Assembly (NCBI GenBank): GCA_030538155.1
Contig: JAUNUN010000001.1
Coordinates: 82,654 to 146,653 of the forward strand
Reading direction: 5' to 3'
Length of the DNA: 64,000 nt
From: a bacterium
GTDB lineage: Bacteria; Desulfobacterota; Desulfobulbia; Desulfobulbales; Desulfobulbaceae
The notes beneath the pieces are model-generated. The model saw nothing but the letters and a program-made list of their open reading frames with translations. It was not told the DNA's origin and ran no database searches. Every line of letters starts with the position of its first letter. The first letter of the stretch is position 1. A program made the position numbers and the translations under genes. Shown piece after piece: positions 8,487-17,284 of the stretch.

Positions 8487-9329
8487 ATGTGGGATTATAC
8501 AGATGCGGTGAAGGAACACTTCATCAACCCGAAAAATGTGGGTGAAATTGAAAATGCCGATGGTGTCGGCAATGTCGGCTCCATTGCCTGTGGCGACGCC
8601 CTGCGTCTTTCCATCAAGGTGGATGAAAACGACGTCATTACCGATGCCAAGTTCAAAACCTTTGGCTGTGCCTCGGCCATTGCCTCTTCCTCCATGCTCA
8701 CCGAGCTGATTAAAGGCATGAAGGTGGAGGATGCCAAGAACCTGACCAATGACGACATTGCCAAGGCCCTGGGCGGCCTGCCCAAGGAGAAGATGCACTG
8801 TTCAGTCATGGGCCGGGAGGCCCTGGAGGCAGCCATTGCCGACTACAAGGGCATGATTTTACCCATGGCCCAGGGCCAGGTGGTCTGCGAGTGTTTTGGC
8901 GTCACCGACCTGGAAATTATCCGCGCCATCAAGGAAAACCACCTGACCACGGTTGAAGACATCACCAACTTCACCAAGGCGGGCGGCGGCTGCGGCCGCT
9001 GCGTGGACCAGCTTCAGGCCCTTTTGGATGAAGAACTCCAGGCCGGCAGCGGCAAGTCGACCACGGCCCCGAAAAAGGCCAAGCGTATGACCGCGCTTGA
9101 GAAGATCAAGAAGATCGAAGAGGTGATCGAACGGGAGATTCGTCCAGCCCTCAAGATGGACCATGGCGATATCCAGCTTGTGGATGTGGATGGTGATTTT
9201 GTCACTGTTTCCCTGCGCGGTTCCTGCGCCGGTTGCCACTCCTCCCATGCCACCCTGAAGGGCTTTGTGGAAAAGAAATTGCGCGAGCAGGTGTTAGACA
9301 CCCTGGTGGTTGAGGAGGACAAGGCATGA
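8487..9329 (+). CDS. nifU: Iron-sulfur cluster scaffold NifU (three-domain)
   Basis: 280 residues in the full NifU layout. The N-terminal IscU-like domain (1-125) has the three cluster cysteines Cys35, Cys61 and Cys105. The central BFD-like [2Fe-2S] domain has VCECFGV and GGGCGRC. The C-terminal Nfu-like domain has SCAGCHSSH (CxxC). NifU accepts sulfur from NifS and assembles [Fe-S] clusters. The gene overlaps nifS by four bases (ATGA), so the pair is co-translated. No nitrogenase genes are in view; in anaerobes of this type NifU-NifS often serve general cluster assembly. Confidence 0.93.
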   Translation: MWDYTDAVKEHFINPKNVGEIENADGVGNVGSIACGDALRLSIKVDENDVITDAKFKTFGCASAIASSSMLTELIKGMKVEDAKNLTNDDIAKALGGLPKEKMHCSVMGREALEAAIADYKGMILPMAQGQVVCECFGVTDLEIIRAIKENHLTTVEDITNFTKAGGGCGRCVDQLQALLDEELQAGSGKSTTAPKKAKRMTALEKIKKIEEVIEREIRPALKMDHGDIQLVDVDGDFVTVSLRGSCAGCHSSHATLKGFVEKKLREQVLDTLVVEEDKA

Positions 9330-10513
9330 GCGGGCAGGAAACACCAATCATCTACATGGACAACAACGCCACCACCGCCATCGCGCCCGAGGTGCTGGAG
9401 GCCATGCTGCCCTACCTCAAGACCTACTACGGCAACCCTTCGTCCATGTACGATTTTGCCGAATATCCGGCCCGGGCCATGAAAAGGGCGCGTGAGCAGG
9501 CGGCAGCACTTATCGGTGCAAGCCCCGAGGAGATCGTCTTCACCAGTTGCGGCACGGAAAGTGACTCCACCGCCATCTTTTCCGCCCTGCGCCGCTATCC
9601 GGAAAAAAACCATATTGTCACCACCCGGGTGGAACATCCGGCAGTGAAGAATCTGTGCGACAATATCGAAAATCTGACCGGTCGCAAATACCACATCACC
9701 CGGCTGCAGGTTGCGGCGGACGGTACCCTGGATATGCAACAGTACCGGGACAGCCTCACCGATGAGACCGCCATTGTCAGCGTGATGTGGGCCAACAACG
9801 AAACCGGGGTGCTCTTCCCGGTGGAGGAAATGGCGAAAATCGCCAGGGAACGCGGCATCCTCTTTCATACCGACGCGGTGCAGGCGGTGGGAAAAATCCC
9901 CATCAACTTGAAAGAAACCGCCATTGATTTCCTGGCCCTGTCCGGCCATAAACTGCATGCGCCCAAGGGGATCGGCATCTTGTATGTGCGCAAGGGCGCA
10001 CCTTACATGCCCTTTCTCAACGGCGGCCATCAGGAGCACGGCCGCCGGGGCGGCACGGAAAACGTGGCCTCCATTGTCGCCCTTGGCCGGGCCTGTGAAC
10101 TGGCAGCGGCCAAGATGGCGGAGGAAAACACCAGGGTGCGTGCCCTGCGCGACAAGCTGGAAAATGGGCTTTTAGCCAGTATTCCCAAGTCGCTCCTCAA
10201 TGGCCACAAGACCATGCGCCTGCCCAACACCGCCAACATCAGCTTTGAATATGTGGAGGGCGAGGCTATTCTCTTGCACATGAACCGGCACCACATCTGC
10301 GCCTCTTCCGGCTCGGCCTGTACTTCAGGCTCGCTTGAACCTTCGCATGTGCTGCGCGCCATGGGGGTGCCCTTCACTGCGGCGCACGGTTCCATACGTT
10401 TCAGCCTTTCGCCCTACAACACCGAGGCCGAGGTGGATAAGGTGCTGGAGGTTATGCCGCCAATTATCGCCAACCTGCGTGAACTTTCCCCATTCTGGGA
10501 AGAAAACAAATAA
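9326..10513 (+). CDS. nifS: Cysteine desulfurase NifS
   Basis: 395 residues, class V aminotransferase fold. The PLP lysine is Lys209 in SGHKLHAPKG, and the catalytic cysteine is Cys332 in SSGSACTSGS, the group I pattern typical of NifS/IscS. N-terminal MDNNATT is the usual start motif. It removes sulfur from L-cysteine as a persulfide and passes it to NifU. It overlaps nifU by four bases and is followed by a strong palindromic terminator, so nifU-nifS ends its transcript here. Confidence 0.94.
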   Translation: MSGQETPIIYMDNNATTAIAPEVLEAMLPYLKTYYGNPSSMYDFAEYPARAMKRAREQAAALIGASPEEIVFTSCGTESDSTAIFSALRRYPEKNHIVTTRVEHPAVKNLCDNIENLTGRKYHITRLQVAADGTLDMQQYRDSLTDETAIVSVMWANNETGVLFPVEEMAKIARERGILFHTDAVQAVGKIPINLKETAIDFLALSGHKLHAPKGIGILYVRKGAPYMPFLNGGHQEHGRRGGTENVASIVALGRACELAAAKMAEENTRVRALRDKLENGLLASIPKSLLNGHKTMRLPNTANISFEYVEGEAILLHMNRHHICASSGSACTSGSLEPSHVLRAMGVPFTAAHGSIRFSLSPYNTEAEVDKVLEVMPPIIANLRELSPFWEENK

Positions 10514-10523
10514 ACAGAGAACC

Positions 10524-10567
10524 CGGCATGAAAAAGGCCGTCTGCACAGACGGCCTTTTTCATGCCG
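10524..10567 (+). terminator. Perfect 21-bp inverted repeat, bidirectional Rho-independent terminator
   Basis: Arms 10524-10544 and 10547-10567 are exact reverse complements around a two-base centre. They contain AAAAAGGCCGTC and GACGGCCTTTTT, so each strand gives a GC stem followed by a run of T. It lies 11 bases after nifS and 19 bases before thyX, insulating the two. Confidence 0.9.
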
Positions 10568-10586
10568 CCACTGAGACGCCCGAGCT

Positions 10587-11528
10587 ATGCGCATCGTAGA
10601 CCCTTCATTTTCTATCTTAGACGAACTGGAGCAGCAAAGCCTGGCGGTACGAATCGAATTCTGCGGCCGGATCTGCTATAAGAGTGAGGAGCGCATTGAT
10701 CAGGCCTCTGCCGAACCCTTTGTCCGCAGAATGCTGCTGCACCAGCACAATTCGGTGCTGGAGATGGCGGTGCTGAGCCTTGTGGTGCATTGCCCGGATG
10801 CGGGAGCCATCAGTGCCCTGTACGCCTGTCTGCCCAGGTTTCTCCATATTGACCAGCTCAACTCCAGGCAACTGCTGATCACCGGTTCTGTCCGCGCCTT
10901 ACGTGAACTCTGGCAAGAGTGCCCGCATGAAGCGCTGTCACAGGCCCTGTTCCGCTTTTTACTGGCGCGACATCCGCTTTTTTTTGCGGATTTGGCTGAA
11001 CAAGCCGACCTCTCTGAAGAGATTTCAGATATAGAAGTACGAAAATTGTCGCTTGCCGAGGTGGACCGCCTGCCTGCTGATCTGCTTGCGCAGCACCGTT
11101 TCCTGGCCGTGCGTTTCATTGTCAACCGTGCGGTCACCCATGAACTGGTGCGGCACCGGCCCTGTTCCTTTCTTCAGGAAAGCCAGCGTTACTGCCGCTA
11201 CAGCAGCGACCGCTTCGGCAATGAGGTCACCTTTATCCGCCCCCTGTTTTACCAGGAGGACAGTCGGGAATTTGAGTTGTGGCGAGAGACCATGGAGGCC
11301 TGCGAACAGAGCTATCTGCGCCTTCTGGAGACCTCTTCGCCCCAGGCTGCCCGCTCGGTGCTGCCCAACTCGTGCAAGGCCGAAATCATTGTCTACGCCA
11401 ACCTCAGCCAGTGGCAGCACATCATTGCCCTGCGCACTTCGACTGCGGCCGACCCTTCCATGCGCGAAGTCATGCTGCCCTTGCAGGAAGAATTTGCCCG
11501 CCGCTATCCGGCGTTGTTTGCTGTTTGA
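10587..11528 (+). CDS. thyX: Flavin-dependent thymidylate synthase ThyX
   Basis: 313 residues with the ThyX signature RHRPCSFLQESQRY (residues about 189-202), matching RHRxxSxxxxSxRY. NSVLEMAVLSLVVHC earlier corresponds to the conserved HxSxxEH-like region. The C-terminal LRTSTAADPSMRE matches the RxxxxAqxEIR region. The enzyme makes dTMP from dUMP using FAD, NADPH and methylene-tetrahydrofolate. The family is usually 220-300 residues; this copy carries an extra stretch around residues 100-165. Only a weak GAG precedes the ATG. Confidence 0.9.
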   Translation: MRIVDPSFSILDELEQQSLAVRIEFCGRICYKSEERIDQASAEPFVRRMLLHQHNSVLEMAVLSLVVHCPDAGAISALYACLPRFLHIDQLNSRQLLITGSVRALRELWQECPHEALSQALFRFLLARHPLFFADLAEQADLSEEISDIEVRKLSLAEVDRLPADLLAQHRFLAVRFIVNRAVTHELVRHRPCSFLQESQRYCRYSSDRFGNEVTFIRPLFYQEDSREFELWRETMEACEQSYLRLLETSSPQAARSVLPNSCKAEIIVYANLSQWQHIIALRTSTAADPSMREVMLPLQEEFARRYPALFAV

Positions 11529-11698
11529 AAGGCCGATACACTCGGTCGTGGCGAACAGTGAAAAGAATTCGAACCTATCCTCTATCCCTTATACGAAGAC
11601 AGAGAAATGGGCCGCAGGTGCGGCTCTATCTGACCTGCAATGGACGCGGCTCAACTTTCAAATTTGTATGAAACCTGCTTGAAAAATTATCATCTTTT

Positions 11699-11727
11699 TT
11701 GACCCGCTCCCCCTTTTTATGTACAAT
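11699..11727 (+). promoter_or_regulatory. Sigma-70-type promoter for the PilB/GspE-like gene
   Basis: TTGACC at 11699-11704 and TACAAT at 11722-11727 are separated by exactly 17 bases. Predicted transcription starts near 11734, giving a leader of about 60 bases before the ATG at 11793. It sits in the 264-base gap after thyX, where no other feature is visible. Confidence 0.65.
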
Positions 11728-11792
11728 GACAGGGTTAAACTTGAGCAGAACACAGGCTTTTCCCGTCCATATCCTCCTTTGCGGCTTTATCC

Positions 11793-14063
11793 ATGGCTAG
11801 ACCCGGCAGTGCAGACATGCGGACAACGACCAAAAGAACGGTTAAGGATCAATCCGGCGCCAGCAAACTGAAAATCGGCGAACTGCTGAGCAAGGCGGGC
11901 TATATCACCTCCTCGCAGTTTGACGAGGCCAAGGCCCTGCAGCGCCGGACCGGCATGCGTATCAGCCGGATTTTGCTGGAAAATGGTGCGATTGAATCAG
12001 ATACCATTCCCAACTTCCTCAGCCGCATGCACAACTTCGCTCCGATCACATTAAGTGATGAAGAGCCCAGTCCCGAGGCCCTGGCCAAACTCCCCTACGA
12101 AGAGGCCAAACAGTACCTGGCCTTTCCCCTGCGCATTAACGGCAACACCTTGCAAGTCACCATGGTGGAGCCGACCGACACCATGGAGGTGGAGAATCTG
12201 CAGGACTCCCTGGGCATGGGCCTGCAAGTATGCGTGTCGGGCTATAAGGATATTATTGAGGCCTACAAAAAATACTACGAAATCAGTGATGAGGAGTATC
12301 AGCACTTCTTCGGCCTGGATGCGGAGGCCGCCGATGAAGGGCCAAGCATGCTCGAAGTGGACGACTTCGGCTCCCTGGTGGCCGATGCGGCCGAGGAATT
12401 CGAGATTGGCCCCGATGCGAGCGAAGAGACGGGGTTTGAGCAATTTTCCGCAACCGACGCCCCCATCATCAAACTGGTCAACGGTATTCTGGTGCAGGCG
12501 GTGCAATCAGGGGTGAGCGATATCCACATCGAGCCCTTTGAAAAGACCATGCAGGTGCGCTACCGCAAGGACGGCTCCCTGTTTAAATCCATGAACCTGC
12601 CCCTCAATATCAGAAACGCCTTGGCCGCGCGTTTGAAAATCCTGGCCGGGCTGAACATCACCGAGCGCCGTGTGCCCCAGGACGGTCGTATCCAGATCCG
12701 GGTCGGACGTAACAAGGCGGTGGATTTCCGTGTTTCTACGCTGCCGCTCCTGCATGGCGAGGGTATTGTTCTGCGTATCCTCGACAAGGGTTCCCTGAAC
12801 GTGGACCTCACCCAGCTTGGTTTTACTCCGGATACCTTTGCCTCGCTCAAACGCTGTTTGCAGCGACCGCAGGGCCTTCTTTTGGTTACCGGGCCCACTG
12901 GTTCCGGCAAGACCGTTACCCTGTATTCGGCCCTGAACTCGCTCAACAACGAGGATATCAAGATCCTCACCGCCGAAGACCCGGTGGAGTTCAACTTCAG
13001 GGGCATCAATCAGGTCAATGTCAACGCCGAGGTGGGCATGACCTTTGCCGCGGCGCTCAAGGCCTTTCTGCGTCAGGATCCGGATATCATCATGGTGGGT
13101 GAGATCCGCGACATGGAAACCGCAGAAATCGCCATGAAGGCAGCCATGACCGGCCACCTGGTTTTTTCCACCCTGCACACCAACGACTCTCCGGCCACGG
13201 TCAGCCGTATGGTGGATATCGGCATCCCGGCCTACATTCTGGCCTCTTCACTCACCATGGTGCTGTCCCAGCGCCTTGGTCGGCGGCTCTGCAAAAAATG
13301 CAAGGCCCCGGCCCAGTATGACGACAAAACCCTTCTGGAGGCGGGCTTCAACGAAAGCGAACTGAGCTCCCTGAAGCTCTTCAAGGCAAAGGGCTGCCCG
13401 GAATGTAATGGCCTAGGCTACAAGGGTCGGGTAGGCTTTTTTGAGCTGATGGAGGTGACCCAGGAAGTGGCGGCCGCCATCCAGGCGGAGGTATCCGAGG
13501 AGCAGTTGCGCAAGGTGGCTATGCAGTCGGGCATGTATACCCTGCGTGAGGCCGCCTTGCAAAAAGCACGGGAAGGCGTTACCAGCCTGGAAGAGGTGCT
13601 CAAACGCACCGTGGTCCACGAGGAGACCCTGCCGCCCTACCTGGTCAATCCGGATGTGGAGGAGTATCAGGATGGGGATGTCATCATCCAGGAAGGGAAC
13701 AAGGATACGGATTTCTTCCGCCTGGTGCGGGGAAAAGTTGCCATCCTGCGCTCCAGCAAAAAGATCGCCGAGATTACCGAGCCCGGCGAATATTTCGGCG
13801 AAATGGCATCTATTTTAGATGGGCCGCGTACCGCCACGGTGGTGGCCATGGGCCGCTGCAGCATCAAACGCTTTCCCGGCGACAAGCTCTGGGAAATCAT
13901 TGAAAAATATCCGGATATTGCCGCTCCCCTGTTCCGTACCCTGACCGAGCGGCTCAACAAGACCGGCCACATCATGGTGCAGATTGCGGGAGGCGGCCGC
14001 GCGCCTGCCAGGCCCGCACCTCCGCCCATGCCCCCGGTTCAACCAGCACCCCAGCAAGCATGA
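11793..14063 (+). CDS. PilB/GspE-type assembly ATPase with C-terminal cyclic-nucleotide-binding domain
   Basis: 756 residues. An MshEN-type N-domain covers about 25-165 (KLKIGELLSKAGYI, GAIESDTI). The secretion ATPase core covers about 220-590: Walker A GPTGSGKT at 367-374, Walker B region DIIMVGEIRD, HTNDSPATVSRM, and a tetracysteine zinc motif (CKKC, CPEC). After residue 610 there is a cNMP-binding domain with FGEMASILDGPRTATV (about 667-683), the phosphate-binding cassette with its Arg. A proline-rich tail ends the protein. Such ATPases power pilin or pseudopilin polymerisation at the inner membrane; MshEN domains can bind c-di-GMP. The cNMP domain is an added regulatory module, not part of ordinary PilB or GspE. 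Whether it serves pili or the type II system is unclear. Confidence 0.88.
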   Translation: MARPGSADMRTTTKRTVKDQSGASKLKIGELLSKAGYITSSQFDEAKALQRRTGMRISRILLENGAIESDTIPNFLSRMHNFAPITLSDEEPSPEALAKLPYEEAKQYLAFPLRINGNTLQVTMVEPTDTMEVENLQDSLGMGLQVCVSGYKDIIEAYKKYYEISDEEYQHFFGLDAEAADEGPSMLEVDDFGSLVADAAEEFEIGPDASEETGFEQFSATDAPIIKLVNGILVQAVQSGVSDIHIEPFEKTMQVRYRKDGSLFKSMNLPLNIRNALAARLKILAGLNITERRVPQDGRIQIRVGRNKAVDFRVSTLPLLHGEGIVLRILDKGSLNVDLTQLGFTPDTFASLKRCLQRPQGLLLVTGPTGSGKTVTLYSALNSLNNEDIKILTAEDPVEFNFRGINQVNVNAEVGMTFAAALKAFLRQDPDIIMVGEIRDMETAEIAMKAAMTGHLVFSTLHTNDSPATVSRMVDIGIPAYILASSLTMVLSQRLGRRLCKKCKAPAQYDDKTLLEAGFNESELSSLKLFKAKGCPECNGLGYKGRVGFFELMEVTQEVAAAIQAEVSEEQLRKVAMQSGMYTLREAALQKAREGVTSLEEVLKRTVVHEETLPPYLVNPDVEEYQDGDVIIQEGNKDTDFFRLVRGKVAILRSSKKIAEITEPGEYFGEMASILDGPRTATVVAMGRCSIKRFPGDKLWEIIEKYPDIAAPLFRTLTERLNKTGHIMVQIAGGGRAPARPAPPPMPPVQPAPQQA

Positions 14064-14851
14064 ACAAAGTCTCTGCCTATATCATTGCCTATAACGTAGC
14101 CGAAAAAATCGAAGCAGCGGTCAACTCGGTCTTGTGGGCGGATGAAATCGTCCTGGTGGATTCGCACAGCACCGACGACACCGCCATCATTGCGGAGCGA
14201 ATGGGAGCCCGGGTGGTGCAAGTGCCCTTCACCAGTTTCGGTGATCTGCGCAACCGCGCCATGGCCGCCTGCAGCCATGACTGGATCTTTTCCCTCGATT
14301 CGGATGAACGCTGCACGCCCCCTGCGCGCGATGAAATCCTGGCTTGCCTGCACAACCCAACAGCGGATGCCTACTACATTCCGCGCCGAAATTTTTTCAT
14401 GGGCCGGTGGATGCGCTACAGCGGCTACTACCCCGATTACCGGCAGCCGCAACTCTTCAAGAAAGGGGCCCTGGTCTTTAAAGACGGCGACCCGGTGCAT
14501 GAAGAGTTTCGCATCGTTTCCGACAAAGCGGCCGGCTACCTCAAGGAGCCCATCTGGCAGCTTCCCTTTGCCGAGTTGAGCGAACTCATGCGCAAGGCAG
14601 ACCGGTATTCCAGCCTGGGTGCGGAAAAACTCGAAAAAAACGGCAGGTGCGGTTCAATGTGGCAGGCCTTTGGCCATGCGCTCTGGGCCTTTGTCCACAT
14701 CTACATCCTGAAACGCGGCTTTCTGGATGGCTGGCCGGGTTTTCTCATTGCCTTCAGCAGCTTTGAAAGCACCCTCTTCAAGTATGCCAAGCTCTGCGAG
14801 CGCCAGGCCCATTGGCAACCGCCGCCCTCCCCACCCCTGCAGCGACCCTGA
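14060..14851 (+). CDS. Family 2 glycosyltransferase, LPS core WaaE/KdtX-like
   Basis: 263 residues, GT-A fold. SAYIIAYNVAEKIEAAVNSV starts the nucleotide-sugar site, EIVLVDSHSTDDT follows, and FSLDSDERC is the metal-binding DxD. The pattern FGDLRNRAM, YYIPRRNFFMGRWM and YPDYRQPQLFKK is characteristic of the WaaE group that adds glucose or another hexose to the LPS inner core. The start overlaps the ATPase stop by four bases (ATGA), so the two are translationally coupled although their functions differ. A heptosyltransferase lies convergently just downstream. Confidence 0.85.
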   Translation: MNKVSAYIIAYNVAEKIEAAVNSVLWADEIVLVDSHSTDDTAIIAERMGARVVQVPFTSFGDLRNRAMAACSHDWIFSLDSDERCTPPARDEILACLHNPTADAYYIPRRNFFMGRWMRYSGYYPDYRQPQLFKKGALVFKDGDPVHEEFRIVSDKAAGYLKEPIWQLPFAELSELMRKADRYSSLGAEKLEKNGRCGSMWQAFGHALWAFVHIYILKRGFLDGWPGFLIAFSSFESTLFKYAKLCERQAHWQPPPSPPLQRP

Positions 14852-14903
14852 TTTTTTAGTCCGGCTGCAACACGGCCCGGCCCTTACTGCTGTCTACCGC
14901 CGG

Positions 14904-15992
14904 CTAGCGTCGTCCCAGATTTCTGTTTTCCTGTGCCGGCAGGTCCAGTACTGCCTGTTCCACCATCTCCACACTGATGCCTTGCATGCAGCTCTGATGG
15001 CTGCATGCACGCCTGCGGCAGCACAGGCAGTCCAGCCCTTTTGCCTGCAAGACTCGGCCGACGGTCTTGTAGGGCCCGACCCGCTCCGGATGGGTCGGGC
15101 CGAACAGGGCCACCACGGGCCGACCGGCCAGGGCCGCCATGTGCATGGGCCCGGTATCCACCCCCACATAGAGGGCCGAACGCTTGATCAGAGCTGCGCC
15201 TGCCAAGAGGCTCAAGCGGCCCGCTGCAATAAGCGGCCTGTGCTCCATGGCAGCACCAATCTGTTGCAAAAGGGGCAGATCAGCCGCTGAACCGCCAAAA
15301 ACGCACTGCATGCCGCTTGCCGTCAAGCGATCCGCAAGTTGTGCCCAGCGCTCCACCAGCCATTGTTTTGATTGCCAGCGCGCTGCGGGCTGCATATAGA
15401 CCAGCCTAGTTCCCGAGTGTAATCCTGCCGCATGGAGGAAGGCATCCATCTCTTCCTCTGCCTCTGCGGTGGTACTGAGAAAAAAATCTTCGGGCCGAAC
15501 CTCACAGCCCAGATGGCTTGCAAAGAGGAGGTTTTTATCCAGTGCGTGGGTGACGGCAGCGGGCACAGCAATGCGCTCATGCTGGAACAAGGTGTTCAAC
15601 TCGCGGGCATCGGCAAAGCCTACCCGCCTGCCGCCGGGATTCATCAGGGCCAACAGGCCGCTGCGGAAGGACGCCTGCAGATCCAGCACCATACCATAGG
15701 GATAGGCCTTAAAATTGCGGCGCAGTTGACCAAGCGTAGCGGCGGTCGCACCCAGGGCACTCAGATACGCAAACTTGCCTGCATCCGGATCGCTGGTGGA
15801 GGGAATATGGATGGGATAGATGGCGTCAATAGTCGGGTCCGCCTTGAGCAGGGACTGGAACGCCCGCTCCACCACCCAACCGATCGAACGCTGGGGTCGG
15901 CAGCGTTTGAGCGCATGGGCCAGGGGCAAAGTATGGATAATATCGCCCAGGGAACTCGGCTTGATGATAAGGATACGCTCTTGAACCGCCAT
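14904..15992 (-). CDS. LPS heptosyltransferase (glycosyltransferase family 9)
   Basis: 362 residues. ILIIKPSSLGDIIHTLPLAHAL is the start of the GT9 N-domain, and GVDTGPMHMAAL with VALFGPTHPERVGPY is the C-terminal ADP-heptose site. The family transfers L,D-heptose from ADP-heptose to Kdo or heptose in LPS inner core on the cytoplasmic face. Sequence features resemble WaaC more than WaaF, but I would not fix the number. A cysteine-rich stretch CLCCRRRACSHQSC near the C-terminus is seen in many GT9 proteins of this lineage. It is third in a minus-strand run after msbA and the O-antigen ligase. Confidence 0.88.
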   Translation of the reverse strand: MAVQERILIIKPSSLGDIIHTLPLAHALKRCRPQRSIGWVVERAFQSLLKADPTIDAIYPIHIPSTSDPDAGKFAYLSALGATAATLGQLRRNFKAYPYGMVLDLQASFRSGLLALMNPGGRRVGFADARELNTLFQHERIAVPAAVTHALDKNLLFASHLGCEVRPEDFFLSTTAEAEEEMDAFLHAAGLHSGTRLVYMQPAARWQSKQWLVERWAQLADRLTASGMQCVFGGSAADLPLLQQIGAAMEHRPLIAAGRLSLLAGAALIKRSALYVGVDTGPMHMAALAGRPVVALFGPTHPERVGPYKTVGRVLQAKGLDCLCCRRRACSHQSCMQGISVEMVEQAVLDLPAQENRNLGRR

Positions 15993-16013
15993 ACCTGCAC
16001 CGCGATCAACCGC

Positions 16014-17279
16014 TCAACCGTTCAAGCGGCCACTCGCGGCACTGATGCTTTGTTGCCTGCCTTCTTCTGCCCTGCCGGCAGTCTCAGGCGGCATGGTCTT
16101 TTTATAGAGTATCGCGCAGCACAGCGAAAAAAGAATCCCGGTTTCATGCACCAGCAGATAGCTCTCCGTCAGCATTACCACCAAAAAGAAAACCGGGAAG
16201 GCCAGACGCACCTTGCCCCAGTCATCCGTGCTTTTCCAGGCCAGCCAGAGCTGGGTGCCAAACAGTGCCAGCAGGGAGGCAAGCCCAACCAGCCCCAGCT
16301 GCACCGAGGCGAGGATGTACTGGTTGTGCGGGTTATCGGTTACCGGCATGTGGGGCGAATGCCTGTTGTTCCGCTCGGCATAGGCCGGTTCAAAGCCGCC
16401 GGTGCCCACCCCGAGCACCGGAGCTTGCTTAAAAATATGCCAGGAATGCTCCCAGAAAAAAAGGCGCTGGCCCACTGAAGTTCTGGGGTTGTATCGGTAG
16501 ATTTCAACCTCCTTTTTCGCCAGATCCACCCGTTCCTTGAAGGTGGAACTTAAGTGGTAGGAGGCAAAAAAGATCAGCGGCGGAGCGAGCAACAGAGCCA
16601 GCACTGCCTTCCAGGGGCTGGTTTGCAGGTATTGAAAAAACAGCACACCACTGAGGATAAGAAAGGCCAGTTGGCCGGTGCGGCCATCGGTCATGAACAT
16701 GTTGACAACCATCAGAGCAGCAAGCACGCCCCCAGCCAGCCGCGCCCAGCGCTGCAAGCCGCCCCAGATCAGCTGATACAGGAGCAGATAAATGGTGAAA
16801 GCCAGCATGGGGTTGTAAACTACATGGGAGTTCCTCTTGGTCAGGCGCTCCTGCGACACATCGGCATACTCCAGCCAGCCCAGCCAGGCCAGGTAAGTGC
16901 TCAGCATCATTATACTCATCCCGGCAATGAAAGCCCAGAGTACACACCAGCGCCGCTCCGGCCGGATGGCGGTAAGGAACAAAGGCATGAGCAGTATCTT
17001 CCACTGTTTCTGGATGCCGGAGGCGCTGGCGCCGATCTGATCGTTCCAGAGCAAACCCAAAAACAGCAGGGCAATATACACCAGGACTGCCCTGCTCATG
17101 GGGTTTGCGGTTATTTCCTCATACTTCCGTTTAAAATCGCCCTCAAGCAGCCAGCCAGCCAGAAAAAGCACGGCAGTCACAGACACCACCGAGGTGGAAA
17201 GAGGCAGAAAAAAGGCCAAGATGATAAGCAGCCAGCAGTTGACGCGGCCGACATGGCCCTGGAATTGTGCTCTGGTCAT
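16014..17279 (-). CDS. O-antigen ligase family (Wzy_C) membrane protein
   Basis: 421 residues with about ten to twelve hydrophobic helices and a large periplasmic loop. The loop contains GVGTGGFEPAYAERNNRHSPHM and DNPHNQYILASVQLG, the conserved Wzy_C region with the catalytic-type His. These proteins join O-antigen to lipid A-core (WaaL) or polymerise repeats (Wzy). Position between msbA (six bases upstream) and a heptosyltransferase favours WaaL, but sequence alone does not separate the two. Confidence 0.82.
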   Translation of the reverse strand: MTRAQFQGHVGRVNCWLLIILAFFLPLSTSVVSVTAVLFLAGWLLEGDFKRKYEEITANPMSRAVLVYIALLFLGLLWNDQIGASASGIQKQWKILLMPLFLTAIRPERRWCVLWAFIAGMSIMMLSTYLAWLGWLEYADVSQERLTKRNSHVVYNPMLAFTIYLLLYQLIWGGLQRWARLAGGVLAALMVVNMFMTDGRTGQLAFLILSGVLFFQYLQTSPWKAVLALLLAPPLIFFASYHLSSTFKERVDLAKKEVEIYRYNPRTSVGQRLFFWEHSWHIFKQAPVLGVGTGGFEPAYAERNNRHSPHMPVTDNPHNQYILASVQLGLVGLASLLALFGTQLWLAWKSTDDWGKVRLAFPVFFLVVMLTESYLLVHETGILFSLCCAILYKKTMPPETAGRAEEGRQQSISAASGRLNG

Positions 17280-17284
17280 AGTGG

